In this document: positions 6,784 through 14,863 of the stretch, in pieces
How the letters are laid out: each line of letters opens with the position of its first letter
How positions within the stretch are numbered: position 1 is the first letter of the stretch
Source: a virus
Length of the DNA: 37,697 nucleotides
IMG/VR virus record: IMGVR_UViG_3300025380_000072
Span: 1 to 37,697 of that record
Reading direction: 5' to 3' (one strand)
Position numbers and translations under genes: made by a program
Notes under the pieces: model-generated
Told to the model about the DNA's origin: nothing
Seen by the model: only the letters and a program-made list of their open reading frames with translations
Databases searched by the model: none

Positions 6784-9417
6784 ATGGCACATTTAGCACA
6801 GAATGGGCTTCCAGATATAGATAATCAATACCCCGATTTCGGAGCGAGCGGGACATTAGATAAAGCAACTTTTCTTTCATTAATGAAAGTAGAAGGAATT
6901 ATACCCACCGCTATGGTTGAGCTGAAGAGACGTTACGTAGTTGCAGGAGTTAATACATACGATGCGGATTGGCAAGACATAACTGAGTATCTTACCTTAG
7001 ACGGCATAGGTGATTTATCAGCCGGAGTAGATGACACAGAGTATCTAAGCGGAGTGGTCAGGTCAGATTATATAAGTCTTACTTTTGATAATAGTAGTAG
7101 AAAATTTAATAGAAGAGACAGCGCGCAATCGCTTTGGTACGATGCAGCTACGGAATATTATATAGATGAATCTAAAATAAAAATATCTTTCGGGTTTAAG
7201 TTAGACGGAAATACGTACTATAGAGAAGACCCTAACTTCACAGGCAAAATCATAGGGGATAATATGCGCTACAACGTGAACAGCAATGGCGCTGTTGTAG
7301 GAGTTAGGAGTTTCATAGAAGATTTAAAAGAAGTTCTTGTCAGTGAATACTTACCCAACTCTGTTGTAGCTGTGACTGATTACCTCAGTATTTCAAATAC
7401 ACTGATTAAAGCGTCCGGGCTAGACTGTAAATATAACGCCCCAAGATATAACCCCTACCTAGTAGACACCAACGCACAAACTAGTAACCTGTACGACATC
7501 ATGGAGCAAGTAGCTAACGATACTGACAGCTTATTCGGTATGAGTAGAAATGGCAGTATATTTATGACTTATTTTGACAGTCCTTATGTAACAGATACTT
7601 CTTCATCTATATTAATACCAACCGCAGGAGCTATAAATTATTACAATTTCGATGAGAACACTACCACTTCGAACATAATCGACGCGATGGGAGCTACTGA
7701 TATTAGCATAGCATATTCAGGAACAACTACTGTACCAAACACCCTCTGTAGCGGGCTGTCTTCAGACAATAGTAGAAAGTTCTATTCGGATAAAGATAAC
7801 ATTTTTGATATAGCTTTAACGACATCGCAGAAGAATTTTGAGATGGTATTTAAAATAAACAACATATCGGCGTTTCCGGCCTATTACTACAAAGAGCGGG
7901 GTTCTATCGGACTAGTTTTATCATTACCTGCTTCTGTTTATAATAGCCAGGCGACTGTAGAAATAACGTCTTCAACTATTCTTAGGCAAAATTTTGGGGC
8001 AGATACAGCTCTATTTAGTATGTATAATAAAACCACGGCAGGCGATAATCATTTTATAAATTTAACAAGAGACGGTTTTGGCTATTACGATTTAAACGGC
8101 ATTATTGGAGCTGATCCCCCCTTCGGCTTTGGCGCCACCAGTGATATATTAACCAGCAGTGTGTACGATACAGAGTTCCCTTTATATTTGAGAACAGGAT
8201 TAACCTATTATTTTGCGAGTGAATTTGATTCAGCAGAGAATAAAAGAAGATTCATATTAAATGGAAAATATGTTTCAGATTGGACTTATGTTTCGGATGA
8301 ATATCCTGGTTCCGTCCTCAATAATGCTTTAGCTACAGCAGGCCTTAAATTATTTTCTACTTTCAATAATATAGATATAGAATTTGATACATTAAAAATA
8401 TCAAGTCCAACCATCGGAGCTATCGCGGATTATAAAGATATAGCGTACCGGCTCAGCAATAATATAGAATATGAGCCCTACGGAACGCATAATTTTTATA
8501 ATTACGGCAGCAACAATAATATCCTAGCTATAACAAGCTACGACGATGGCATATCCAAAGTCAGAAACAGAGTTACTTATAGTAATATTACCCTGACCGC
8601 CTACAGTTTATATAAATCGAGTTTTGCCTTCACATATCCAAGCGACACCACTATGTACAGTTATGTTGGGTTTTATAATGATAATACGATGTTAGACAAT
8701 ACTATACATGGATTCCGGAACGATACGGAGTTAGCTACATTATTTGATACACAGCCGTTCTTAACATATACGATAGACGCTACAGGCACCACTAGCTACA
8801 TAGATGTGAGCGCACAATTAAACACAGAAGAGCTGTCAGGATACGCGCTGGGCTTCTTCAGCCTAAGACACACCACAGCTGCTACCTTGACTTTGTTCTC
8901 GTTAACATCGTTAGAAAAATATAAAGGATATTTCGGCACCCAAGATTTCGCTATACCTATACCCGCGCAAGTGATGCAGGAGACTGTACAGCACGTCAAC
9001 TTCGAACTATCAACCAATACTCTAGTTTATAACTACTTGGTACGCGAGGATACTTCGTCGGCTTATGAGTATGGTAAAAAGACATACTCGCTTAATACGA
9101 CACCATACCTCCAAGATGATATAGACTATATCTACGATATAGCGGACGCATTTCTCGAAGAAAAAGCCCAACCTAAGGAGCGCATATCTATAAAAACAGA
9201 ATTTCTAGAAGGAGATTTAGAATTATTTGATAAGGTAACTATCAATTGGCGTCCTGATTCGGATAATCCAGCAGTATATGAAGGAACAGACTACGACAGT
9301 GACGACGTAGGCAGCAGTATAGGTAATATAGACTGGGATTCTAAAGATTTCTGGGTAATAGCATATAGGCATTCCTGGAGAGACCAGAGCACGCAGTATA
9401 CGTTAAGAGAAGTATAG
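6784..9417 (+). CDS. Tail hub / receptor-binding protein with inserted LamG-like domain
   Basis: 877 residues. The N-terminal third has repeated hub-like elements: a 'DWQDITEYLTLDGIG' strand pair, FDNSSRKFNRRDSAQSLW, then FTGKIIGD, as in proteins that form the trimeric hub under the tail tube. The middle (about 285-540) reads as a concanavalin/LamG-like insertion: NYYNFDENTTTSNIIDAMGA at its start and FEMVFKIN inside. Another beta domain follows. The last 80 residues (ISIKTEFLEGDLELFDKVTI to the end, closing with TQYTLREV) resemble the final hub domain again. This suggests a hub split by host-range insertions. A GAGGAGGGG site precedes the ATG. Confidence 0.72.
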   Translation: MAHLAQNGLPDIDNQYPDFGASGTLDKATFLSLMKVEGIIPTAMVELKRRYVVAGVNTYDADWQDITEYLTLDGIGDLSAGVDDTEYLSGVVRSDYISLTFDNSSRKFNRRDSAQSLWYDAATEYYIDESKIKISFGFKLDGNTYYREDPNFTGKIIGDNMRYNVNSNGAVVGVRSFIEDLKEVLVSEYLPNSVVAVTDYLSISNTLIKASGLDCKYNAPRYNPYLVDTNAQTSNLYDIMEQVANDTDSLFGMSRNGSIFMTYFDSPYVTDTSSSILIPTAGAINYYNFDENTTTSNIIDAMGATDISIAYSGTTTVPNTLCSGLSSDNSRKFYSDKDNIFDIALTTSQKNFEMVFKINNISAFPAYYYKERGSIGLVLSLPASVYNSQATVEITSSTILRQNFGADTALFSMYNKTTAGDNHFINLTRDGFGYYDLNGIIGADPPFGFGATSDILTSSVYDTEFPLYLRTGLTYYFASEFDSAENKRRFILNGKYVSDWTYVSDEYPGSVLNNALATAGLKLFSTFNNIDIEFDTLKISSPTIGAIADYKDIAYRLSNNIEYEPYGTHNFYNYGSNNNILAITSYDDGISKVRNRVTYSNITLTAYSLYKSSFAFTYPSDTTMYSYVGFYNDNTMLDNTIHGFRNDTELATLFDTQPFLTYTIDATGTTSYIDVSAQLNTEELSGYALGFFSLRHTTAATLTLFSLTSLEKYKGYFGTQDFAIPIPAQVMQETVQHVNFELSTNTLVYNYLVREDTSSAYEYGKKTYSLNTTPYLQDDIDYIYDIADAFLEEKAQPKERISIKTEFLEGDLELFDKVTINWRPDSDNPAVYEGTDYDSDDVGSSIGNIDWDSKDFWVIAYRHSWRDQSTQYTLREV

Positions 9418-9432
9418 AGGAGGTATAGTAAA

Positions 9433-9501
9433 ATGGCATGGTACGATTTAAGAGATGATACTTTTATAAGAAAAAATAAAATAATGGCGAACTTCGAGGC
9501 T
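9433..9501 (+). repeat. Direct repeat copy 1 (fibre N-terminal module)
   Basis: The first 69 bases of this gene and the first 69 of the gene at 9847 match at about 58 of 69 positions by eye, and most mismatches are synonymous or conservative. The match stops abruptly afterwards, as expected of a duplicated docking module joined to different ends. Confidence 0.8.
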
Positions 9502-9825
9502 ATGGTAGAGGGTACGCAGCCCTTCACAGGACCTGTGTATCATACGCTTATTAGCGGAACTCCAACACCAGCGGCTAATCTAGTAGTCCTACCTATTGCA
9601 GATATGACTATTGGTGAAATTTATCAAGTAAATGTCGTGTCTAGCGCCGGTGCAACATGGCATGTTTTTGGGTTTGCGTATTTAAGAACAGCGGGTGATG
9701 TTGAGACGTATACAACAGTTAGTGGGGGCTCTTGGACCATAGTAGCGTCAAGCGCTGTAGGAATAGAAATTGCCAGCGCTTCTGTTTCTCACCCAGCGCT
9801 TGGTTCAATACTGAGAATACGTTAA
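9433..9825 (+). CDS. Short tail fibre-like protein A
   Basis: A 130-residue protein beginning LRDDTFIRKNKIMANFEA, nearly the same N-terminus as the next gene, then an unrelated beta-rich C-terminus with many S, T, V and A residues. The shared start probably docks to the hub, and the variable part probably points outward. A GAGGAGG site precedes the ATG at a normal distance, 15 bases after the hub stop. It is too short for a full fibre, so it is either a tip decoration or one part of a multi-protein fibre. Adhesin function is inferred from position and modularity. Confidence 0.6.
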   Translation: MAWYDLRDDTFIRKNKIMANFEAMVEGTQPFTGPVYHTLISGTPTPAANLVVLPIADMTIGEIYQVNVVSSAGATWHVFGFAYLRTAGDVETYTTVSGGSWTIVASSAVGIEIASASVSHPALGSILRIR

Positions 9826-9846
9826 CGAAAGGAGCATTAGTAGAAA

Positions 9847-9915
9847 ATGACATGGCATGAATTAAGAAACGATACTTTTATAGGTAAGAATAAGATAATG
9901 GAGAACTTCGAGGCT
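9847..9915 (+). repeat. Direct repeat copy 2 (fibre N-terminal module)
   Basis: Second copy of the module at 9433-9501, 414 bases downstream. It encodes LRNDTFIGKNKIMENFEA. A repeat this long and close could let the fibre genes recombine. Confidence 0.8.
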
Positions 9916-10248
9916 TTACTTGACGGTACAGCATCGTGGACAAACTTGACATTGTCGGGTTTTTTAAACCTCGGAGGAAATTCTGCTACTGAGATATCGA
10001 CCGACGGTACATTAGCGGGGGATTCAGATGCTGCTTTACCAACTGAAAAAGCAGTAAAAACATACATAGACGCTATAGGTAGTGGTTCAATAGATGATAT
10101 ATTCTATGAAAACGCGCAGACCACACCCGGAAGCAGTTATACATATACTGTAGCTGCTACGCGAAACGCAATGACAGCAGGGCCATTCACGATAGCAACA
10201 GGTGATACAATAACAGTAGCTGTTGGCGCTACATGGGTAATAGTATAG
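9847..10248 (+). CDS. Short tail fibre-like protein B
   Basis: A 133-residue protein with the same N-terminal docking module as its neighbour, followed by LGGNSATEISTDGTLAGDSD and LPTEKAVKTYIDA, phrases typical of phage tail fibre and collar proteins. The C-terminal 45 residues are a threonine and alanine-rich beta segment. It is separated by about 21 bases from gene A, with an AAAGGAG site. Probably a fibre or fibre-adaptor subunit; receptor unknown. Confidence 0.65.
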   Translation: MTWHELRNDTFIGKNKIMENFEALLDGTASWTNLTLSGFLNLGGNSATEISTDGTLAGDSDAALPTEKAVKTYIDAIGSGSIDDIFYENAQTTPGSSYTYTVAATRNAMTAGPFTIATGDTITVAVGATWVIV

Positions 10249-10260
10249 GAGGAATGAATA

Positions 10261-10755
10261 ATGGTTAAAATTGCAGGAAGTTCAAAAATTATGGTAGGTA
10301 TAGAACAAACAGTATTAGATGACCCATCAACTTTTACATGCACTATTAACACGTGGACTGATGTTCCGGGATTTAGCGTAGCGTTAACTCCTCAAGATTC
10401 AACAAATAAAGTATTAATAACATGGGTTTTATGGATGCACACATCAACTTCTGCTTCAGTAGCATTTAGACTTGTAAGAGGGAGTACAACTGTTGGGGTA
10501 GGGATTCCAACTGGTAGCAGGATTGGCTTTTCTACTAGAGCAAACACAACTGGTGATGCGAATGTATCAGTAAGTAACTCGTTTGAATTTTTAGATGCTC
10601 CAGCAACAAGTTCATCAGTAACATATAAAGTCCAATATATAAGTCAAGCTACAAACATATATTTAAATAGAACCCAAAATTATACTGATAGTATTGCTAT
10701 TTATAATGGTGTACCTATATCAACACTTACGGCAAAAGAAATAACTGGATATTAA
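10261..10755 (+). CDS. Jelly-roll tail fibre protein
   Basis: 164 residues, beta-rich, with VAFRLVRGSTTVGVG, NSFEFLDAPATSSSVTYKV and NLNRT-like phrases that recur in small fibre head proteins of environmental phages. The N-terminal 20 residues may be the docking part. TAGGAGG lies before the ATG. It is most likely a receptor-binding head made as a separate chain. No enzyme motif is visible. Confidence 0.65.
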   Translation: MVKIAGSSKIMVGIEQTVLDDPSTFTCTINTWTDVPGFSVALTPQDSTNKVLITWVLWMHTSTSASVAFRLVRGSTTVGVGIPTGSRIGFSTRANTTGDANVSVSNSFEFLDAPATSSSVTYKVQYISQATNIYLNRTQNYTDSIAIYNGVPISTLTAKEITGY

Positions 10756-10765
10756 AGGAGAAATA

Positions 10766-11149
10766 ATGAGTCAATTAAATGTAAACACTTTAAATAATGC
10801 AGCCGATAGCGGTAGTGATATATCTGTTTCTAACTTGGGGTCTTCGCAATGCAGAGCCTGGGCCAGTTTTACAATAACGGCAGGAACCCCTGCTATTGAT
10901 GATGAGTTTAACGTATCAAGTATTACAGACGATGGTAATGGATTATATACAGTAAATTTTACAAGTAACATGAACGATGCAGATTATTGTGTTGTAGGTA
11001 CTTCAAAACCCACTAGTTCATACTTAAATAATATAATGCTTAGATGGAACGTAGCACAGACTACATCAGCATTTGCATTGTTTGCAGGTAGTTACAATAC
11101 CATTCCTGCTGATTGCCTTGAAGCACACGTAGCAGTATTTGGAAGTTAA
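10766..11149 (+). CDS. CRAW-motif fibre protein, copy 1
   Basis: A 127-residue beta protein with CRAWASFTI near residue 30, followed by FNVSSITDDGNGLYTVNFTS and a DADYCVVG turn, a fold common in fibre tips of environmental phages. It is related to the protein at 11588-11980, which has CRAWINFKA, FNCSSLIDNATGSFSFSF and DAEYLIAG in the same order. The two copies flank the gene at 11163-11588. Probably an alternative or accessory receptor-binding tip. Confidence 0.65.
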   Translation: MSQLNVNTLNNAADSGSDISVSNLGSSQCRAWASFTITAGTPAIDDEFNVSSITDDGNGLYTVNFTSNMNDADYCVVGTSKPTSSYLNNIMLRWNVAQTTSAFALFAGSYNTIPADCLEAHVAVFGS

Positions 11150-11162
11150 AAAGGAGGAAAAA

Positions 11163-11588
11163 ATGCAAAGAGTAATATTTGAAAATGATGAAGGTGGGGT
11201 AAGTGTATTAATACCATCACCTAACTGTAAGTTAAGTATAGAAGAAATAGCAAAGAAAGACGTTCCTTTAGGGAAAGCGTTTGAGATAGTTGATACATCA
11301 ATAATACCAAATGATAGAATCTTCAGAAACGCTTGGAAGAAAGACGGTAAAACGGTAGGAATTGATTTAGATAAAGCAAAGGAACATACTCATGTTTTAA
11401 GACGAGTTGCAAGAGCTAAGGAGTTTGAACCGTTAGATGAGCAAATAATGAAGAAACTACCAGGTACTGATGAAGTAGCTGTAGAAGCTGGAAGAGTTTT
11501 AGTAAGAGCTAAATACGATTTGTTTCAAACAGATATAGATGGTGCTGCGGATGTACATGAATTGAAAGCAATTATTGAGGAGATGTAA
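11163..11588 (+). CDS. Conserved fibre-cluster protein, possible fibre accessory
   Basis: 141 residues from the ATG at 11163, chosen because AAGGAGG lies 5 to 6 bases before it; the upstream TTG at 11139 lies within the previous gene and lacks a site. The N-terminal part reads FENDEGGVSVLIPSP, then EEIAKKDVPLGKAFEIVD, IIPNDRIFRNAW, a pattern I associate with small conserved proteins in fibre clusters. The C-terminal half is helical and charged. It may help fold or attach fibres, but that is inferred from position. Its stop shares bases with the next ATG (TAATG). Confidence 0.6.
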   Translation: MQRVIFENDEGGVSVLIPSPNCKLSIEEIAKKDVPLGKAFEIVDTSIIPNDRIFRNAWKKDGKTVGIDLDKAKEHTHVLRRVARAKEFEPLDEQIMKKLPGTDEVAVEAGRVLVRAKYDLFQTDIDGAADVHELKAIIEEM

Positions 11589-11980
11589 TGGGTGGAGTAA
11601 AAGCTGAAGCAATATCTAACGTAGCCGGAACAAAAACAATAGACACTGGTGATTTAGTTGATGGAGCTTGTAGAGCTTGGATTAATTTTAAAGCAACTGC
11701 CACAGCTGAAATAATTGATGATTTCAACTGTAGTTCACTTATTGACAATGCTACCGGGAGCTTTTCTTTTTCATTTGATACAGATATGACTGACGCTGAA
11801 TATCTAATTGCAGGTGGTGGAGTTTATGATTTAGCAACTGACGCGGCAAATAGTGATATTAATATAAATCCATATAGGAACGCGGCATATAAAACGACAT
11901 CTTCATTTAGAACATCGGTTACTAGTAATGGAGGAGCTTATGGCGCAGCAAGAGTATATATCTTGTTTTTTGGAAATTAA
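11588..11980 (+). CDS. CRAW-motif fibre protein, copy 2
   Basis: A 130-residue paralogue of the protein at 10766-11149, with CRAWINFKA near residue 33 and a shared 'D.F..SS' and 'DAEY' layout. The C-terminal halves diverge, as expected if receptor specificity differs. It is translationally coupled to the gene before it. It starts MGGVKAEAISN, different from copy 1, so docking may also differ. Confidence 0.65.
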   Translation: MGGVKAEAISNVAGTKTIDTGDLVDGACRAWINFKATATAEIIDDFNCSSLIDNATGSFSFSFDTDMTDAEYLIAGGGVYDLATDAANSDININPYRNAAYKTTSSFRTSVTSNGGAYGAARVYILFFGN

Positions 11981-12022
11981 GATGATATTGATAAAAAAAA
12001 ATAACCAAAGGGGGAAATAACA

Positions 12023-12508
12023 ATGGTACCATTGCCAACATTGCTACAAGTAGAAAGAGATAAACTTAAAGGAGCTGTCTTGAAATTTTTATCTGATAAG
12101 GTTCCTGAAAAGGAACTTAGATTAGAGATAGAAATATTTTTGGATGAGCTGATTGGGATTCAGCAGAGTATTGTAGACGGTATTTATTTCGACCTGAAAC
12201 AAATAAAAAAGAAATGTGATGCTTGTACGTATACACACGCACCTCCAAAAACAGGGACTTTTTTTGATAAATCAGACTTCTATTTAAAAGAGCGCTCTAA
12301 ATGGGCTAAAATAATGTGGGGGCTTGTTGGCACTTTATGCACCGTGATTCTTACAGGTTATTTGTTCTGGTTTATGCAGGTAGCTACAACAGTATTCGAG
12401 ATTAAAGATATCGTTATTAAAAATGAAGCGAAAATCGAGATGAATCAAGATGATATCGACGCGTTAGAGCGTGTAATGTTTCGCTCAGACTCAGGAATAA
12501 GGGAGTAA
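12023..12508 (+). CDS. Single-pass membrane protein, lysis candidate
   Basis: 161 residues with a helical N-terminal domain (1-65), two close cysteines (CDAC near 65-68), one clear membrane segment at about 96-118 (IMWGLVGTLCTVILTGYLFW) and a charged helical end. It lies just before the M15 peptidase, so a holin-like or anchoring role is plausible. The layout also resembles XhlA-like helper proteins, but the membrane segment is not at the very end. GGGGGAAA precedes the ATG. Confidence 0.55.
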   Translation: MVPLPTLLQVERDKLKGAVLKFLSDKVPEKELRLEIEIFLDELIGIQQSIVDGIYFDLKQIKKKCDACTYTHAPPKTGTFFDKSDFYLKERSKWAKIMWGLVGTLCTVILTGYLFWFMQVATTVFEIKDIVIKNEAKIEMNQDDIDALERVMFRSDSGIRE

Positions 12509-12512
12509 TTAG

Positions 12513-13049
12513 ATGTACGGAAAAAGATTTACGCCAGATGGGTTTGGGATAAAGGAATGGGTAGATAAAGAAACATATGATTTTCTAGGAGAGGAAGCGT
12601 GGAAGCTCTTCGATATTAGAATACTGCTTACTATGGATACCTTAAAGAAATTAACAGGTTGGACTATTATAGCTAACACGTGGGGTTTCAGAAGCGGTAA
12701 GTTTGGCAGATGGAGTCAAAGAGGATATAGACTATCTACCTCTACTACTGGTGCTAAGCAAGGGGCTCATTATAAAGGCATGGCTCTAGATTTCGATTGC
12801 TATAAGGATGGTAAAATGATTCCGGCGGCTGAGGTAAGGCAATTCATAATAGATAATATTAATAAGTTTGAACACATTAAATGTCTTGAGATAGATATCA
12901 ACTGGGTGCACCTGGACGTCATGGACGATATCGATAATCCAACCAAGAGAGGAGCAGTAACTTCAGGTAAGATATTACTATATAGCCCTAAAACGGGCGT
13001 GAAAGTAGTTGATATAAATGAGTTACAAGATAGTTATAACGAAAGATGA
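12513..13049 (+). CDS. M15-family peptidase, probable endolysin
   Basis: A 178-residue zinc peptidase of the VanY/M15 type. Seen: HYKGMALD at residues 86-93 gives the H-x3-G-x3-D zinc motif, and WVHLDV supplies H133 and D135, with E126 a possible catalytic acid. It would cut the peptide cross-links of the cell wall and free progeny. There is no separate wall-binding domain; the last 40 residues are short strands that could serve. No signal peptide, so it would need a holin. The ATG follows GGGAG. Confidence 0.85.
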   Translation: MYGKRFTPDGFGIKEWVDKETYDFLGEEAWKLFDIRILLTMDTLKKLTGWTIIANTWGFRSGKFGRWSQRGYRLSTSTTGAKQGAHYKGMALDFDCYKDGKMIPAAEVRQFIIDNINKFEHIKCLEIDINWVHLDVMDDIDNPTKRGAVTSGKILLYSPKTGVKVVDINELQDSYNER

Positions 13050-13062
13050 CCGAGAGTGGTTT

Positions 13063-13197
13063 ATGCGAGAAAACGGAAAAGATGTAGAGTACTGCGTGTG
13101 GAAAGAGGCGCAGCAGTTTCTAGGCTCTATGCAAGATTTGATGAGATATTATTTTGGTTTTGAGATGTATGTAAAGGAGATAAAAAATGACAGCTAA
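13063..13197 (+). CDS. Small hypothetical protein (44 aa)
   Basis: A 44-residue frame between the peptidase and the next small gene: helical, with one cysteine and a WKEAQQFLGSMQDLM core, no membrane segment. It overlaps the next gene, whose AAAGGAGA site lies within it. A start at 13046 is ruled out because that frame ends after 13 codons. Support is coding-like order and coupling only. Confidence 0.45.
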   Translation: MRENGKDVEYCVWKEAQQFLGSMQDLMRYYFGFEMYVKEIKNDS

Positions 13198-13285
13198 AAA
13201 AGGAAGTTGTGGTGGAACGCCACGAGTCGGAAAAAAAGGTGACTCTAAGCCTATACGGGGCGCTAGCCAAGGAAGAAGGAGGTAA
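13187..13285 (+). CDS. Tiny basic glycine-rich protein (32 aa)
   Basis: A 32-residue protein, rich in K, R and G, with a CGGTPR phrase. AAAGGAGA lies 6 bases before the ATG, a strong start. Short proteins with a GGTPR phrase occur near lysis genes in other phages, to my memory; their role is unknown. Its end holds the AAGGAGG site of the next gene. Confidence 0.6.
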   Translation: MTAKKGSCGGTPRVGKKGDSKPIRGASQGRRR

Positions 13286-13288
13286 AAA

Positions 13289-13585
13289 ATGGAAATTTTC
13301 ATGAATTTAATAGGTAACGAAATGGTAACTACTATAGGAGCAAGCATAATCGGTTTGTTTACAGGAGGTATATGGGTATGGCTATGGATTAAGTCTGGAA
13401 TAAGTAAAGCAATTCAAGAAGGTGGAGCACCAGTAGGTAACAAGCTAGGTTTATTCGTGTATTATAATATGTTAAAAAAAATTAAAGATATTAAGTTAAG
13501 GAATAAGATAGCAACAGATTTAAATGTTGCTGGGGATGATTTCGATAAGGGCTGGGATAAAGGGCTAAAAGGAATCAAACTTTAA
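13289..13585 (+). CDS. Small membrane protein, holin-like
   Basis: 98 residues with one hydrophobic segment at about 14-35 (IGASIIGLFTGGIWVWLWI), then a charged, helical cytoplasmic-like half. It is the last gene of the late arm, after the M15 peptidase. A single membrane segment and a charged tail fit a small holin or holin partner, though holin families are too varied to name it. The ATG follows GAAGGAGG. Confidence 0.55.
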   Translation: MEIFMNLIGNEMVTTIGASIIGLFTGGIWVWLWIKSGISKAIQEGGAPVGNKLGLFVYYNMLKKIKDIKLRNKIATDLNVAGDDFDKGWDKGLKGIKL

Positions 13586-13602
13586 ATAATCACTTTTACT
13601 AC

Positions 13603-13648
13603 ATATCCCCAGAGGCTCTACTCCTCTTGACTCTGGGGATATCTTTTT
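13603..13648. terminator. Convergent (bidirectional) terminator
   Basis: Perfect 12-bp inverted repeat: ATATCCCCAGAG at 13603-13614 pairs with CTCTGGGGATAT at 13631-13642, with a 16-base loop, and CTTTTT follows on the plus strand. It lies between the last rightward gene (stop 13585) and the last leftward gene (stop 13654), so it can end both transcripts. On the minus strand the T tract is weaker (TAGTAAAAG). Confidence 0.85.
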
Positions 13649-13653
13649 ACTCT

Positions 13654-14379
13654 CTAGTATTTAGCGTCTGAATCAATAGTAGCAGTTGCTTCAGGTATTG
13701 CCTTAGAGGCCTCTGAGCCTCCACCAAGTAATACGTTAAAATTGATAGCAGAAATTTCTTTATGATAACCTCTTAACTTAGTATACAGCTCAACATCAGT
13801 TACTTTTTCTACGAACTTAGCAGATGCAAAAGTAGACCATTTACCACTGGCGTTCTTTTCTTCCACAGTCCTAATTGAATAGATGCCTCCGAAAGTAGGG
13901 ATATTCTCAGTAGTCATCTTATCAGATAATAAGATTCTAAATTCCTGACCTTGTTTTACATTCGTACGTGTGAACGATAGTATCATAGGTATTGTCGGGT
14001 CAGCCGCATTTAGAACTACGAAGTTCAAACTTTCTTGAGCTGTTGGCGGAACTCTGTCGTGCCATGCTAATTCTTCGTCTGTAAAATCTGCCTTATTTAA
14101 TGACCTTTTAATAAGCGTAAATTTCTTTTTGTCCCATATACTGTAATCCTTGAAATAGTATAGTGGAATGAATTTAAACACATCTCCCTCTTCAGCTAAT
14201 GTCTGTTTTGTAGCTCCATTGATTAAGGAACCTACTCCTTTTCCTAAATCAAACTCCTTTGATAGTTTTTGAACTATCTTAATGAATCCGATTCTATTTT
14301 CTTCTGCTGGGTCGTATGCTTCAAGTCCCAGGCCTGCGTCTTCTTTCATGATATCTTCTAATGTTTTTTCTTTTGCCAT
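13654..14379 (-). CDS. SSB-like phage DNA-binding protein
   Basis: 241 residues. The N-terminal half has RIGFIKIVQKLSKEF, then EGDVFKFIPLYYFKDYSIW, the layout of a phage family often annotated as single-stranded DNA-binding protein ('P/FIKILQ.LS' then 'IP.YY...Y..W'). The C-terminus is glycine, serine and alanine rich and ends with acidic residues, as SSB tails do. It is the last gene before the shared terminator, with a strong AAGGAGG start. It likely coats replicating DNA; the family call is from pattern memory. Confidence 0.55.
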   Translation of the reverse strand: MAKEKTLEDIMKEDAGLGLEAYDPAEENRIGFIKIVQKLSKEFDLGKGVGSLINGATKQTLAEEGDVFKFIPLYYFKDYSIWDKKKFTLIKRSLNKADFTDEELAWHDRVPPTAQESLNFVVLNAADPTIPMILSFTRTNVKQGQEFRILLSDKMTTENIPTFGGIYSIRTVEEKNASGKWSTFASAKFVEKVTDVELYTKLRGYHKEISAINFNVLLGGGSEASKAIPEATATIDSDAKY

Positions 14380-14391
14380 TTTCTTTCCTCC

Positions 14392-14775
14392 TTATTTTCT
14401 GATTGATACTTGCATCTTACTATAAACACCTAAGCCTATTGCTGCAGCTACAGGTTTCTCTTCTTGGCCATTCCACCATCCTCTTAAAGTTTGAGAGTGG
14501 ACTGTCTCTTTGATAATATCGCCTTGCTTCGTATCCCTTAGATACTTATAGAAGACGCTCACATCCTCGATTGATGGATAGTCTGATTTTGATAGGAATA
14601 TAGTACCAACTCCTACTAAATTAAAACTCTGTAGATTGTTGTTAAGCATATCTTGAATCATGCGTTCTTGAGTTTCCTCTATCTGAGTATCTATCGCGTC
14701 TGCCGTAGCTTTAGCTTTTTCCTTACGCAAGCGTAGCTTAGCTAATTTTTCTGCGAGTCTTGTCATTTTCCTCAT
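14392..14775 (-). CDS. Hypothetical coiled-coil protein
   Basis: 127 residues. Residues 1-45 are a charged helix rich in K, R and E (LAEKLAKLRLRKEKAKATAD). A compact second half follows, with FNLVGVGTIFLSKSDYPSIE. Such helix-plus-small-domain proteins are common beside phage SSB genes, but I do not recognise this one. AGGAGGTGA before the ATG decides the start. A promoter lies just upstream, so this gene and the SSB-like gene may form a short separately driven operon. Confidence 0.6.
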   Translation of the reverse strand: MRKMTRLAEKLAKLRLRKEKAKATADAIDTQIEETQERMIQDMLNNNLQSFNLVGVGTIFLSKSDYPSIEDVSVFYKYLRDTKQGDIIKETVHSQTLRGWWNGQEEKPVAAAIGLGVYSKMQVSIRK

Positions 14776-14802
14776 TTTCTCACCTCCTCATGTTATATTA
14801 TA

Positions 14803-14831
14803 ATAATATAGCAAATACATAAGAATATCAA
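14803..14831 (-). promoter_or_regulatory. Sigma-70-type promoter for 14775-13654
   Basis: On the minus strand TTGATA (14831-14826), 17 bases, then TATTAT (14808-14803). It lies in the 88-base gap between the SNF2 helicase stop and the gene starting at 14775, in very AT-rich DNA. The initiation point would fall near 14795, about 20 bases before the start codon. Confidence 0.5.
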
Positions 14832-14863
14832 GATATATATATATTTCGATTTTTTAATGGATA

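Noticed and set aside
11139-11162. TTG start for the fibre-cluster protein
   Set aside because: It sits inside the previous gene without a ribosome binding site, while the ATG at 11163 has AAGGAGG at correct spacing.
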